From Loxodes magnus (Eukaryota; Ciliophora; Karyorelictea; Loxodida; Loxodidae): a stretch of DNA of 64,000 nucleotides. The stretch is taken from NCBI GenBank assembly GCA_946699065.1, contig CAMPDV010002415.1, forward strand, positions 1 to 64,000. Reading direction: 5' to 3'. The position numbers and the translations under genes were made by a program. Shown here one piece after another: positions 1 through 14,600 of this stretch. The notes below the pieces were generated by a model. The model worked only from the letters and a program-made list of their open reading frames with translations, was not told where the DNA came from and searched no databases. How positions within the stretch are numbered: position 1 is the first letter of the stretch; the number at the start of each line of letters is the position of its first letter.

Positions 1-2637
1 TGATATTATTTACTCTTAAGACTTTTTTTCGTAAATTAAAAAATTTAATTTTTATCCTTGATTTCAAATGAATAACTTAATAGCATAGCTTAATAAAGAT
101 AAACCATAAAAATGACTGTATCTACAAAGAAGATTTAAATTATTTTTAATGATATAGATAGCAAAAATTAATAATTAGCTTCTTATATTAAGAATTTTAA
201 ATATAAGTTTATTTTGGTTAATTACACTAAATCTCTTATCTAAAATCTTTCAATTAAGTCCGCTAACTTTTATTCAAATTATAAGCCTTAAGTTGACTCT
301 CACTGTCAATTGAATACTCAAAATTATAATTTTAAAATGGGTAAAATAAGGTTCAGAATAGGCTATAATTGCAGAACTTTTGCCCACAGACTTTTATTTT
401 TCTAATTTTAAAATTGAGTATCCAGATAGCTTCCGTTAATTTGTAAACAAAAATAGCTGAAGAAGAGCTTTTTTGTTTATCTTGCTTTAAATTTAACAAA
501 TATACTAATTTGCATCACAAACCCTTATAGATCAAAATTTTAATTCGCTGTGTTGTTAAACTCCCAAATAATTAGGCCTGAAATTTAGTTTAAATTTCAT
601 ACAAAGCTATTCACAGGATTTTCAAACAATTATATGTTAGTAAATTTTTCAAACTCTTATTGAATACTTCACTAAGATATGCAAATGAATTCTAATTACT
701 AATAATTTAATCCACTACAATGAATATCAGATTTTTTTTGTCATTTATTGCCCATGAAAATACCTCTCAATTAAATTTAATACTCCTACACAGTACCAGA
801 GTCATAGTAATAGCGAAACTAGACGTTACCTTTTTTCCATCAGTAAGCAGGAAATTTTCCCTTCTCAATTTATTCAATTAAAGTTCTTCCTTAATCTATA
901 TCTTCAACATAGCTTTGCTATATTTAACTCACTTTAGTTATAGTGAAATAGATTAATTTCATTGAGAATTAACTTATTGAGAATATCCAATTAAATCTGG
1001 ATATATTTCATACTTAACTACCCCTATTCATATCATCTCTGTAACTACACCATTTTATTTCTTTTGCTTTCTTAATATTTTTCTTAGGCATAAAATTTAG
1101 TGGATCGTATTCCTATCACTGTCAGGGTTTTGTAAAGCTTCTATTTAAGATTTAATTTTCCAGAAATAAAGCATTTTTATACAAGACAAATTAAAAAATA
1201 AATAAGGAGGATAAAACGAGAATTATTTATGGGATCTAAGTTCTAAAGGTAAGGGAAAATGTAAGCAAAGAATCAATGTATGAAAGAGAAATTGAGCCAG
1301 TTAATTTCAAACCTACAAGACAAAAAATTGGAAAGTTTGATTTGAAAATATTTCTAAATAATATGAAAGTAAACTATCCATATAATCTCATTGAATGTTC
1401 TTAAATACAAATAATGAAGGTATAAAATATTTAATAGTTCAAGAAATTTATTAGCGACTCGCAATGCTAAAGTTTGCATTAAGGACGTAAATAAAAGTAG
1501 TTAATATACTGAAACTAAGCCAATAAACTTTCTTCGAAAGCTACTTTAAAATAAATTTATCACTTTTATGCTTTTTTAGTAATAAAATCTAAAGATTCAC
1601 TTTAGTTTTTATTCTAAAGTTGAGTGATGGAAATTAGAAGTGAGAAAAGATGACTAACTAAGAAGGAAAGACTTAAACATTGAAACTGATATAAAGGTAT
1701 TATTCATTTAAAAGTTAGAGTTACTCTAGAAAATAAAAATACTTCTGCCTAAGAGCTAAATGGCCAACTTTAGTTTTTTGTTTATTACTAACATATATAA
1801 AAGGGCAATATTTTAGAAATCAACATAAATTGGGCATAGAATAAATAGATCCAGCAATATATTCTCCTATATTAAACAATTAATTATATATTTTATTATA
1901 AATATCAAAAATTTTAGGTGAATTCACTATTTATTTCGAGTTTATCTGAAGAAATATAAATAAAGTAAATTTTTATAAAATGTTAAATACACCCAGGAAG
2001 GATTAAAAAGTAAAACAATCACAATGGATAAGAATCTTTCAATGGGAATTTAATAAAAAAATGAAATAAACAAAAATTTAGACTTTTCATAGCTTCAGTT
2101 GATATTTTACAAAAAAAAAAAATAAAAAAATAATAAAAATATAAAATTAATGTATCCCTTCGTAAATTTATATAGTTAAACATGATTAAAAAAAAAAATA
2201 CATATGTACTTACTAAAAGCTATAAATGCTATTATCCTTATCAACTACTTAAATTATTTCCAAATAAGTACTATATAAATAAATATCATTAGAATAAGAG
2301 ATGAAAAATATATTTAAAAACTTTGTTGAGCGACTTATAACAAATCAGATTTAAAGACCTATTAAGCCATATTGCAACAAGTTAATTTTATATAATTAAG
2401 GGATTTTTAAATTAATTTGGTTAGTTAGATACAGCAGTAAATTCTATTTTTTAAAATATTTTAGATATTATTTTATTAATTAATATAACAATTTAAAGCT
2501 TATTTTAAAAATGAGTTCTTTAATAGATTAAATTTACATCTGATAAAATTGACAGTAATTATGAAAAAAGAAGGATATTTTCAAAACATGAAATTCATAT
2601 AATTTTATTCGTTAAAGTAAAAAAAAATCATAAACAT
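1..2637. other. AT-rich DNA left of the satellite, no clear gene
   Basis: This stretch is AT-rich with mixed composition. No conserved protein motif, RNA gene or repeat family is recognisable on either strand. Short imperfect inverted similarity exists near 318-420 (a GAATACTCAAAATT segment and a later AATTGAGTAT segment). The only frame worth noting is at 1276-1512 and is listed separately. The base composition changes abruptly at 2638 where the 264-bp array starts. Confidence 0.6.
1276..1512 (+). CDS. possible short ORF, unknown product (ciliate code)
   Basis: With TAA/TAG read as Gln the frame runs from ATG at 1276 to TGA at 1510, giving 78 residues starting MYEREIEPVNFKPTRQK. The first half has a plausible protein composition (charged residues mixed with F, P, N). 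The second half is Gln/Lys-rich as expected from AT-rich noise. The frame is also open for about 15 codons upstream of the ATG. I do not recognise a family. In this code an open frame of this length is common by chance, so this is only a candidate. Confidence 0.2.
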
Positions 2638-5600
2638 TGTAAAAAGTATGAAGGTGTATTTTTAGGAATGTAATATTGAATCAAATTTTTGGAAATTTGA
2701 AATAAAAGAGGTATAGAGTTAAAAGAGATAAGGTAAAGAGATGTGAAATCATGAGAAGGGAAGAAGTAAGGTATATTTTAAGTGCTAAAGAGTGGTAGAA
2801 AGAAAAAGGTGAAAGAAGTAAAAGGAAAGAAAAAGGAGTTGGAAAGAAGGATTTTTGAACTTAGTGTATTAAGAGGAGTATATTTGGGTATTTAGTGTAT
2901 GTGTAAAAAGTATGAAGGTGTACTTTTAGGAATGTAATATTGAATCAAATTTTTGGAAATTTGAAATAAAAGAGGTATAGAGTTAAAAGAGATAAGGTAA
3001 AGAGATGTGAAATCATGAGAAGGGAAGAAGTAAGGTATATTTTAAGTGCTAAAGAGTGGTAGAAAGAAAAAGGTGAAAGAAGTAAAAGGAAAGAAAAAGG
3101 AGTTGGAAAGAAGGATTTTTGAACTTAGTGTATTAAGAGGAGTATATTTGGGTATTTAGTGTATGTGTAAAAAGTATGAAGGTGTATTTTTAGGAATGTA
3201 ATATTGAATCAAATTTTTGGAAATTTGAAATAAAAGAGGTATAGAGTTAAAAGAGATAAGGTAAAGAGATGTGAAATCATGAGAAGGGAAGAAGTAAGGT
3301 ATATTTTAAGTGCTAAAGAGTGGTAGAAAGAAAAAGGTGAAAGAAGTAAAAGGAAAGAAAAAGGAGTTGGAAAGAAGGATTTTTGAACTTAGTGTATTAA
3401 GAGGAGTATATTTGGGTATTTAGTGTATGTGTAAAAAGTATGAAGGTGTATTTTTAGGAATGTAATATTGAATCAAATTTTTGGAAATTTGAAATAAAAG
3501 AGGTATATGATATAGAGTAAAAGATGTGAAATCATGAGAAGGGAAGAAGTAAGGTATATTTTAAGTGCTAAAGAGTGGTAGAAAGAAAAAGGTGAAAGAA
3601 GTAAAAGGAAAGAAAAAGGAGTTGGAAAGAAGGATTTTTGAACTTAGTGTATTAAGAGGAGTATATTTGGGTATTTAGTGTATGTGTAAAAAGTATGAAG
3701 GTGTATTTTTAGGAATGTAATATTGAATCAAATTTTTGGAAATTTGAAATAAAAGAGGTATAGAGTTAAAAGAGATAAGGTAAAGAGATGTGAAATCATG
3801 AGAAGGGAAGAAGTAAGGTATATTTTAAGTGCTAAAGAGTGGTAGAAAGAAAAAGGTGAAAGAAGTAAAAGGAAAGAAAAAGGAGTTGGAAAGAAGGATT
3901 TTTGAACTTAGTGTATTAAGAGGAGTATATTTGGGTATTTAGTGTATGTGTAAAAAGTATGAAGGTGTATTTTTAGGAATGTAATATTGAATCAAATTTT
4001 TGGAAATTTGAAATAAAAGAGGTATAGAGTTAAAAGAGATAAGGTAAAGAGATGTGAAATCATGAGAAGGGAAGAAGTAAGGTATATTTTAAGTGCTAAA
4101 GAGTGGTAGAAAGAAAAAGGTGAAAGAAGTAAAAGGAAAGAAAAAGGAGTTGGAAAGAAGGATTTTTGAACTTAGTGTATTAAGAGGAGTATATTTGGGT
4201 ATTTAGTGTATGTGTAAAAAGTATGAAGGTGTATTTTTAGGAATGTAATATTGAATCAAATTTTTGGAAATTTGAAATAAAAGAGGTATAGAGTTAAAAG
4301 AGATAAGGTAAAGAGATGTGAAATCATGAGAAGGGAAGAAGTAAGGTATATTTTAAGTGCTAAAGAGTGGTAGAAAGAAAAAGGTGAAAGAAGTAAAAGG
4401 AAAGAAAAAGGAGTTGGAAAGAAGGATTTTTGAACTTAGTGTATTAAGAGGAGTATATTTGGGTATTTAGTGTATGTGTAAAAAGTATGAAGGTGTATTT
4501 TTAGGAATGTAATATTGAATCAAATTTTTGGAAATTTGAAATAAAAGAGGTATAGAGTTAAAAGAGATAAGGTAAAGAGATGTGAAATCATGAGAAGGGA
4601 AGAAGTAAGGTATATTTTAAGTGCTAAAGAGTGGTAGAAAGAAAAAGGTGAAAGAAGTAAAAGGAAAGAAAAAGGAGTTGGAAAGAAGGATTTTTGAACT
4701 TAGTGTATTAAGAGGAGTATATTTGGGTATTTAGTGTATGTGTAAAAAGTATGAAGGTGTATTTTTAGGAATGTAATATTGAATCAAATTTTTGGAAATT
4801 TGAAATAAAAGAGGTATAGAGTTAAAAGAGATAAGGTAAAGAGATGTGAAATCATGAGAAGGGAAGAAGTAAGGTATATTTTAAGTGCTAAAGAGTGGTA
4901 GAAAGAAAAAGGTGAAAGAAGTAAAAGGAAAGAAAAAGGAGTTGGAAAGAAGGATTTTTGAACTTAGTGTATTAAGAGGAGTATATTTGGGTATTTAGTG
5001 TATGTGTAAAAAGTATGAAGGTGTATTTTTAGGAATGTAATATTGAATCAAATTTTTGGAAATTTGAAATAAAAGAGGTATAGAGTTAAAAGAGATAAGG
5101 TAAAGAGATGTGAAATCATGAGAAGGGAAGAAGTAAGGTATATTTTAAGTGCTAAAGAGTGGTAGAAAGAAAAAGGTGAAAGAAGTAAAAGGAAAGAAAA
5201 AGGAGTTGGAAAGAAGGATTTTTGAACTTAGTGTATTAAGAGGAGTATATTTGGGTATTTAGTGTATGTGTAAAAAGTATGAAGGTGTATTTTTAGGAAT
5301 GTAATATTGAATCAAATTTTTGGAAATTTGAAATAAAAGAGGTATAGAGTTAAAAGAGATAAGGTAAAGAGATGTGAAATCATGAGAAGGGAAGAAGTAA
5401 GGTATATTTTAAGTGCTAAAGAGTGGTAGAAAGAAAAAGGTGAAAGAAGTAAAAGGAAAGAAAAAGGAGTTGGAAAGAAGGATTTTTGAACTTAGTGTAT
5501 TAAGAGGAGTATATTTGGGTATTTAGTGTATGTGTAAAAAGTATGAAGGTGTATTTTTAGGAATGTAATATTGAATCAAATTTTTGGAAATTTGAAATAA

Positions 5601-8600
5601 AAGAGGTATAGAGTTAAAAGAGATAAGGTAAAGAGATGTGAAATCATGAGAAGGGAAGAAGTAAGGTATATTTTAAGTGCTAAAGAGTGGTAGAAAGAAA
5701 AAGGTGAAAGAAGTAAAAGGAAAGAAAAAGGAGTTGGAAAGAAGGATTTTTGAACTTAGTGTATTAAGAGGAGTATATTTGGGTATTTAGTGTATGTGTA
5801 AAAAGTATGAAGGTGTATTTTTAGGAATGTAATATTGAATCAAATTTTTGGAAATTTGAAATAAAAGAGGTATAGAGTTAAAAGAGATAAGGTAAAGAGA
5901 TGTGAAATCATGAGAAGGGAAGAAGTAAGGTATATTTTAAGTGCTAAAGAGTGGTAGAAAGAAAAAGGTGAAAGAAGTAAAAGGAAAGAAAAAGGAGTTG
6001 GAAAGAAGGATTTTTGAACTTAGTGTATTAAGAGGAGTATATTTGGGTATTTAGTGTATGTGTAAAAAGTATGAAGGTGTATTTTTAGGAATGTAATATT
6101 GAATCAAATTTTTGGAAATTTGAAATAAAAGAGGTATAGAGTTAAAAGAGATAAGGTAAAGAGATGTGAAATCATGAGAAGGGAAGAAGTAAGGTATATT
6201 TTAAGTGCTAAAGAGTGGTAGAAAGAAAAAGGTGAAAGAAGTAAAAGGAAAGAAAAAGGAGTTGGAAAGAAGGATTTTTGAACTTAGTGTATTAAGAGGA
6301 GTATATTTGGGTATTTAGTGTATGTGTAAAAAGTATGAAGGTGTATTTTTAGGAATGTAATATTGAATCAAATTTTTGGAAATTTGAAATAAAAGAGGTA
6401 TAGAGTTAAAAGAGATAAGGTAAAGAGATGTGAAATCATGAGAAGGGAAGAAGTAAGGTATATTTTAAGTGCTAAAGAGTGGTAGAAAGAAAAAGGTGAA
6501 AGAAGTAAAAGGAAAGAAAAAGGAGTTGGAAAGAAGGATTTTTGAACTTAGTGTATTAAGAGGAGTATATTTGGGTATTTAGTGTATGTGTAAAAAGTAT
6601 GAAGGTGTATTTTTAGGAATGTAATATTGAATCAAATTTTTGGAAATTTGAAATAAAAGAGGTATAGAGTTAAAAGAGATAAGGTAAAGAGATGTGAAAT
6701 CATGAGAAGGGAAGAAGTAAGGTATATTTTAAGTGCTAAAGAGTGGTAGAAAGAAAAAGGTGAAAGAAGTAAAAGGAAAGAAAAAGGAGTTGGAAAGAAG
6801 GATTTTTGAACTTAGTGTATTAAGAGGAGTATATTTGGGTATTTAGTGTATGTGTAAAAAGTATGAAGGTGTATTTTTAGGAATGTAATATTGAATCAAA
6901 TTTTTGGAAATTTGAAATAAAAGAGGTATAGAGTTAAAAGAGATAAGGTAAAGAGATGTGAAATCATGAGAAGGGAAGAAGTAAGGTATATTTTAAGTGC
7001 TAAAGAGTGGTAGAAAGAAAAGGAGGTGAAAGAAGTAAATAGGAAAGAAAAAGGAGTTGGAAAGAAGGATTTTGTGAACTTAGTGTATGAAAGTGCTAAA
7101 GAGTGGTAGAAAGAAAAAGGTGAAAGAAGTAAAAGAAAGAAAAAGGAGTTGGAAAGAAGGATTTTTGAACTTAGTGTATTAAGAGGAGTATATTTGGGTA
7201 TTTAGTGTATGTGTAAAAAGTATGAAGGTGTATTTTTAGGAATGTAATATTGAATCAAATTTTTGGAAATTTGAAATAAAAGAGGTATAGAGTTAAAAGA
7301 GATAAGGTAAAGAGATGTGAAATCATGAGAAGGGAAGAAGTAAGGTATATTTTAAGTGCTAAAGAGTGGTAGAAAGAAAAAGGTGAAAGAAGTAAAAGGA
7401 AAGAAAAAGGAGTTGGAAAGAAGGATTTTTGAACTTAGTGTATTAAGAGGAGTATATTTGGGTATTTAGTGTATGTGTAAAAAGTATGAAGGTGTATTTT
7501 TAGGAATGTAATATTGAATCAAATTTTTGGAAATTTGAAATAAAAGAGGTATAGAGTTAAAAGAGATAAGGTAAAGAGATGTGAAATCATGAGAAGGGAA
7601 GAAGTAAGGTATATTTTAAGTGCTAAAGAGTGGTAGAAAGAAAAAGGTGAAAGAAGTAAAAGGAAAGAAAAAGGAGTTGGAAAGAAGGATTTTTGAACTT
7701 AGTGTATTAAGAGGAGTATATTTGGGTATTTAGTGTATGTGTAAAAAGTATGAAGGTGTATTTTTAGGAATGTAATATTGAATCAAATTTTTGGAAATTT
7801 GAAATAAAAGAGGTATAGAGTTAAAAGAGATAAGGTAAAGAGATGTGAAATCATGAGAAGGGAAGAAGTAAGGTATATTTTAAGTGCTAAAGAGTGGTAG
7901 AAAGAAAAAGGTGAAAGAAGTAAAAGGAAAGAAAAAGGAGTTGGAAAGAAGGATTTTTGAACTTAGTGTATTAAGAGGAGTATATTTGGGTATTTAGTGT
8001 ATGTGTAAAAAGTATGAAGGTGTATTTTTAGGAATGTAATATTGAATCAAATTTTTGGAAATTTGAAATAAAAGAGGTATAGAGTTAAAAGAGATAAGGT
8101 AAAGAGATGTGAAATCATGAGAAGGGAAGAAGTAAGGTATATTTTAAGTGCTAAAGAGTGGTAGAAAGAAAAAGGTGAAAGAAGTAAAAGGAAAGAAAAA
8201 GGAGTTGGAAAGAAGGATTTTTGAACTTAGTGTATTAAGAGGAGTATATTTGGGTATTTAGTGTATGTGTAAAAAGTATGAAGGTGTATTTTTAGGAATG
8301 TAATATTGAATCAAATTTTTGGAAATTTGAAATAAAAGAGGTATAGAGTTAAAAGAGATAAGGTAAAGAGATGTGAAATCATGAGAAGGGAAGAAGTAAG
8401 GTATATTTTAAGTGCTAAAGAGTGGTAGAAAGAAAAAGGTGAAAGAAGTAAAAGGAAAGAAAAAGGAGTTGGAAAGAAGGATTTTTGAACTTAGTGTATT
8501 AAGAGGAGTATATTTGGGTATTTAGTGTATGTGTAAAAAGTATGAAGGTGTATTTTTAGGAATGTAATATTGAATCAAATTTTTGGAAATTTGAAATAAA

Positions 8601-11600
8601 AGAGGTATAGAGTTAAAAGAGATAAGGTAAAGAGATGTGAAATCATGAGAAGGGAAGAAGTAAGGTATATTTTAAGTGCTAAAGAGTGGTAGAAAGAAAA
8701 AGGTGAAAGAAGTAAAAGGAAAGAAAAAGGAGTTGGAAAGAAGGATTTTTGAACTTAGTGTATTAAGAGGAGTATATTTGGGTATTTAGTGTATGTGTAA
8801 AAAGTATGAAGGTGTATTTTTAGGAATGTAATATTGAATCAAATTTTTGGAAATTTGAAATAAAAGAGGTATAGAGTTAAAAGAGATAAGGTAAAGAGAT
8901 GTGAAATCATGAGAAGGGAAGAAGTAAGGTATATTTTAAGTGCTAAAGAGTGGTAGAAAGAAAAAGGTGAAAGAAGTAAAAGGAAAGAAAAAGGAGTTGG
9001 AAAGAAGGATTTTTGAACTTAGTGTATTAAGAGGAGTATATTTGGGTATTTAGTGTATGTGTAAAAAGTATGAAGGTGTATTTTTAGGAATGTAATATTG
9101 AATCAAATTTTTGGAAATTTGAAATAAAAGAGGTATAGAGTTAAAAGAGATAAGGTAAAGAGATGTGAAATCATGAGAAGGGAAGAAGTAAGGTATATTT
9201 TAAGTGCTAAAGAGTGGTAGAAAGAAAAAGGTGAAAGAAGTAAAAGGAAAGAAAAAGGAGTTGGAAAGAAGGATTTTTGAACTTAGTGTATTAAGAGGAG
9301 TATATTTGGGTATTTAGTGTATGTGTAAAAAGTATGAAGGTGTATTTTTAGGAATGTAATATTGAATCAAATTTTTGGAAATTTGAAATAAAAGAGGTAT
9401 AGAGTTAAAAGAGATAAGGTAAAGAGATGTGAAATCATGAGAAGGGAAGAAGTAAGGTATATTTTAAGTGCTAAAGAGTGGTAGAAAGAAAAAGGTGAAA
9501 GAAGTAAAAGGAAAGAAAAAGGAGTTGGAAAGAAGGATTTTTGAACTTAGTGTATTAAGAGGAGTATATTTGGGTATTTAGTGTATGTGTAAAAAGTATG
9601 AAGGTGTATTTTTAGGAATGTAATATTGAATCAAATTTTTGGAAATTTGAAATAAAAGAGGTATAGAGTTAAAAGAGATAAGGTAAAGAGATGTGAAATC
9701 ATGAGAAGGGAAGAAGTAAGGTATATTTTAAGTGCTAAAGAGTGGTAGAAAGAAAAAGGTGAAAGAAGTAAAAGGAAAGAAAAAGGAGTTGGAAAGAAGG
9801 ATTTTTGAACTTAGTGTATTAAGAGGAGTATATTTGGGTATTTAGTGTATGTGTAAAAAGTATGAAGGTGTATTTTTAGGAATGTAATATTGAATCAAAT
9901 TTTTGGAAATTTGAAATAAAAGAGGTATAGAGTTAAAAGAGATAAGGTAAAGAGATGTGAAATCATGAGAAGGGAAGAAGTAAGGTATATTTTAAGTGCT
10001 AAAGAGTGGTAGAAAGAAAAAGGTGAAAGAAGTAAAAGGAAAGAAAAAGGAGTTGGAAAGAAGGATTTTTGAACTTAGTGTATTAAGAGGAGTATATTTG
10101 GGTATTTAGTGTATGTGTAAAAAGTATGAAGGTGTATTTTTAGGAATGTAATATTGAATCAAATTTTTGGAAATTTGAAATAAAAGAGGTATAGAGTTAA
10201 AAGAGATAAGGTAAAGAGATGTGAAATCATGAGAAGGGAAGAAGTAAGGTATATTTTAAGTGCTAAAGAGTGGTAGAAAGAAAAAGGTGAAAGAAGTAAA
10301 AGGAAAGAAAAAGGAGTTGGAAAGAAGGATTTTTGAACTTAGTGTATTAAGAGGAGTATATTTGGGTATTTAGTGTATGTGTAAAAAGTATGAAGGTGTA
10401 TTTTTAGGAATGTAATATTGAATCAAATTTTTGGAAATTTGAAATAAAAGAGGTATAGAGTTAAAAGAGATAAGGTAAAGAGATGTGAAATCATGAGAAG
10501 GGAAGAAGTAAGGTATATTTTAAGTGCTAAAGAGTGGTAGAAAGAAAAAGGTGAAAGAAGTAAAAGGAAAGAAAAAGGAGTTGGAAAGAAGGATTTTTGA
10601 ACTTAGTGTATTAAGAGGAGTATATTTGGGTATTTAGTGTATGTGTAAAAAGTATGAAGGTGTATTTTTAGGAATGTAATATTGAATCAAATTTTTGGAA
10701 ATTTGAAATAAAAGAGGTATAGAGTTAAAAGAGATAAGGTAAAGAGATGTGAAATCATGAGAAGGGAAGAAGTAAGGTATATTTTAAGTGCTAAAGAGTG
10801 GTAGAAAGAAAAAGGTGAAAGAAGTAAAAGGAAAGAAAAAGGAGTTGGAAAGAAGGATTTTTGAACTTAGTGTATTAAGAGGAGTATATTTGGGTATTTA
10901 GTGTATGTGTAAAAAGTATGAAGGTGTATTTTTAGGAATGTAATATTGAATCAAATTTTTGGAAATTTGAAATAAAAGAGGTATAGAGTTAAAAGAGATA
11001 AGGTAAAGAGATGTGAAATCATGAGAAGGGAAGAAGTAAGGTATATTTTAAGTGCTAAAGAGTGGTAGAAAGAAAAAGGTGAAAGAAGTAAAAGGAAAGA
11101 AAAAGGAGTTGGAAAGAAGGATTTTTGAACTTAGTGTATTAAGAGGAGTATATTTGGGTATTTAGTGTATGTGTAAAAAGTATGAAGGTGTATTTTTAGG
11201 AATGTAATATTGAATCAAATTTTTGGAAATTTGAAATAAAAGAGGTATAGAGTTAAAAGAGATAAGGTAAAGAGATGTGAAATCATGAGAAGGGAAGAAG
11301 TAAGGTATATTTTAAGTGCTAAAGAGTGGTAGAAAGAAAAAGGTGAAAGAAGTAAAAGGAAAGAAAAAGGAGTTGGAAAGAAGGATTTTTGAACTTAGTG
11401 TATTAAGAGGAGTATATTTGGGTATTTAGTGTATGTGTAAAAAGTATGAAGGTGTATTTTTAGGAATGTAATATTGAATCAAATTTTTGGAAATTTGAAA
11501 TAAAAGAGGTATAGAGTTAAAAGAGATAAGGTAAAGAGATGTGAAATCATGAGAAGGGAAGAAGTAAGGTATATTTTAAGTGCTAAAGAGTGGTAGAAAG

Positions 11601-14600
11601 AAAAAGGTGAAAGAAGTAAAAGGAAAGAAAAAGGAGTTGGAAAGAAGGATTTTTGAACTTAGTGTATTAAGAGGAGTATATTTGGGTATTTAGTGTATGT
11701 GTAAAAAGTATGAAGGTGTATTTTTAGGAATGTAATATTGAATCAAATTTTTGGAAATTTGAAATAAAAGAGGTATAGAGTTAAAAGAGATAAGGTAAAG
11801 AGATGTGAAATCATGAGAAGGGAAGAAGTAAGGTATATTTTAAGTGCTAAAGAGTGGTAGAAAGAAAAAGGTGAAAGAAGTAAAAGGAAAGAAAAAGGAG
11901 TTGGAAAGAAGGATTTTTGAACTTAGTGTATTAAGAGGAGTATATTTGGGTATTTAGTGTATGTGTAAAAAGTATGAAGGTGTATTTTTAGGAATGTAAT
12001 ATTGAATCAAATTTTTGGAAATTTGAAATAAAAGAGGTATAGAGTTAAAAGAGATAAGGTAAAGAGATGTGAAATCATGAGAAGGGAAGAAGTAAGGTAT
12101 ATTTTAAGTGCTAAAGAGTGGTAGAAAGAAAAAGGTGAAAGAAGTAAAAGGAAAGAAAAAGGAGTTGGAAAGAAGGATTTTTGAACTTAGTGTATTAAGA
12201 GGAGTATATTTGGGTATTTAGTGTATGTGTAAAAAGTATGAAGGTGTATTTTTAGGAATGTAATATTGAATCAAATTTTTGGAAATTTGAAATAAAAGAG
12301 GTATAGAGTTAAAAGAGATAAGGTAAAGAGATGTGAAATCATGAGAAGGGAAGAAGTAAGGTATATTTTAAGTGCTAAAGAGTGGTAGAAAGAAAAAGGT
12401 GAAAGAAGTAAAAGGAAAGAAAAAGGAGTTGGAAAGAAGGATTTTTGAACTTAGTGTATTAAGAGGAGTATATTTGGGTATTTAGTGTATGTGTAAAAAG
12501 TATGAAGGTGTATTTTTAGGAATGTAATATTGAATCAAATTTTTGGAAATTTGAAATAAAAGAGGTATAGAGTTAAAAGAGATAAGGTAAAGAGATGTGA
12601 AATCATGAGAAGGGAAGAAGTAAGGTATATTTTAAGTGCTAAAGAGTGGTAGAAAGAAAAAGGTGAAAGAAGTAAAAGGAAAGAAAAAGGAGTTGGAAAG
12701 AAGGATTTTTGAACTTAGTGTATTAAGAGGAGTATATTTGGGTATTTAGTGTATGTGTAAAAAGTATGAAGGTGTATTTTTAGGAATGTAATATTGAATC
12801 AAATTTTTGGAAATTTGAAATAAAAGAGGTATAGAGTTAAAAGAGATAAGGTAAAGAGATGTGAAATCATGAGAAGGGAAGAAGTAAGGTATATTTTAAG
12901 TGCTAAAGAGTGGTAGAAAGAAAAAGGTGAAAGAAGTAAAAGGAAAGAAAAAGGAGTTGGAAAGAAGGATTTTTGAACTTAGTGTATTAAGAGGAGTATA
13001 TTTGGGTATTTAGTGTATGTGTAAAAAGTATGAAGGTGTATTTTTAGGAATGTAATATTGAATCAAATTTTTGGAAATTTGAAATAAAAGAGGTATAGAG
13101 TTAAAAGAGATAAGGTAAAGAGATGTGAAATCATGAGAAGGGAAGAAGTAAGGTATATTTTAAGTGCTAAAGAGTGGTAGAAAGAAAAAGGTGAAAGAAG
13201 TAAAAGGAAAGAAAAAGGAGTTGGAAAGAAGGATTTTTGAACTTAGTGTATTAAGAGGAGTATATTTGGGTATTTAGTGTATGTGTAAAAAGTATGAAGG
13301 TGTATTTTTAGGAATGTAATATTGAATCAAATTTTTGGAAATTTGAAATAAAAGAGGTATAGAGTTAAAAGAGATAAGGTAAAGAGATGTGAAATCATGA
13401 GAAGGGAAGAAGTAAGGTATATTTTAAGTGCTAAAGAGTGGTAGAAAGAAAAAGGTGAAAGAAGTAAAAGGAAAGAAAAAGGAGTTGGAAAGAAGGATTT
13501 TTGAACTTAGTGTATTAAGAGGAGTATATTTGGGTATTTAGTGTATGTGTAAAAAGTATGAAGGTGTATTTTTAGGAATGTAATATTGAATCAAATTTTT
13601 GGAAATTTGAAATAAAAGAGGTATAGAGTTAAAAGAGATAAGGTAAAGAGATGTGAAATCATGAGAAGGGAAGAAGTAAGGTATATTTTAAGTGCTAAAG
13701 AGTGGTAGAAAGAAAAAGGTGAAAGAAGTAAAAGGAAAGAAAAAGGAGTTGGAAAGAAGGATTTTTGAACTTAGTGTATTAAGAGGAGTATATTTGGGTA
13801 TTTAGTGTATGTGTAAAAAGTATGAAGGTGTATTTTTAGGAATGTAATATTGAATCAAATTTTTGGAAATTTGAAATAAAAGAGGTATAGAGTTAAAAGA
13901 GATAAGGTAAAGAGATGTGAAATCATGAGAAGGGAAGAAGTAAGGTATATTTTAAGTGCTAAAGAGTGGTAGAAAGAAAAAGGTGAAAGAAGTAAAAGGA
14001 AAGAAAAAGGAGTTGGAAAGAAGGATTTTTGAACTTAGTGTATTAAGAGGAGTATATTTGGGTATTTAGTGTATGTGTAAAAAGTATGAAGGTGTATTTT
14101 TAGGAATGTAATATTGAATCAAATTTTTGGAAATTTGAAATAAAAGAGGTATAGAGTTAAAAGAGATAAGGTAAAGAGATGTGAAATCATGAGAAGGGAA
14201 GAAGTAAGGTATATTTTAAGTGCTAAAGAGTGGTAGAAAGAAAAAGGTGAAAGAAGTAAAAGGAAAGAAAAAGGAGTTGGAAAGAAGGATTTTTGAACTT
14301 AGTGTATTAAGAGGAGTATATTTGGGTATTTAGTGTATGTGTAAAAAGTATGAAGGTGTATTTTTAGGAATGTAATATTGAATCAAATTTTTGGAAATTT
14401 GAAATAAAAGAGGTATAGAGTTAAAAGAGATAAGGTAAAGAGATGTGAAATCATGAGAAGGGAAGAAGTAAGGTATATTTTAAGTGCTAAAGAGTGGTAG
14501 AAAGAAAAAGGTGAAAGAAGTAAAAGGAAAGAAAAAGGAGTTGGAAAGAAGGATTTTTGAACTTAGTGTATTAAGAGGAGTATATTTGGGTATTTAGTGT

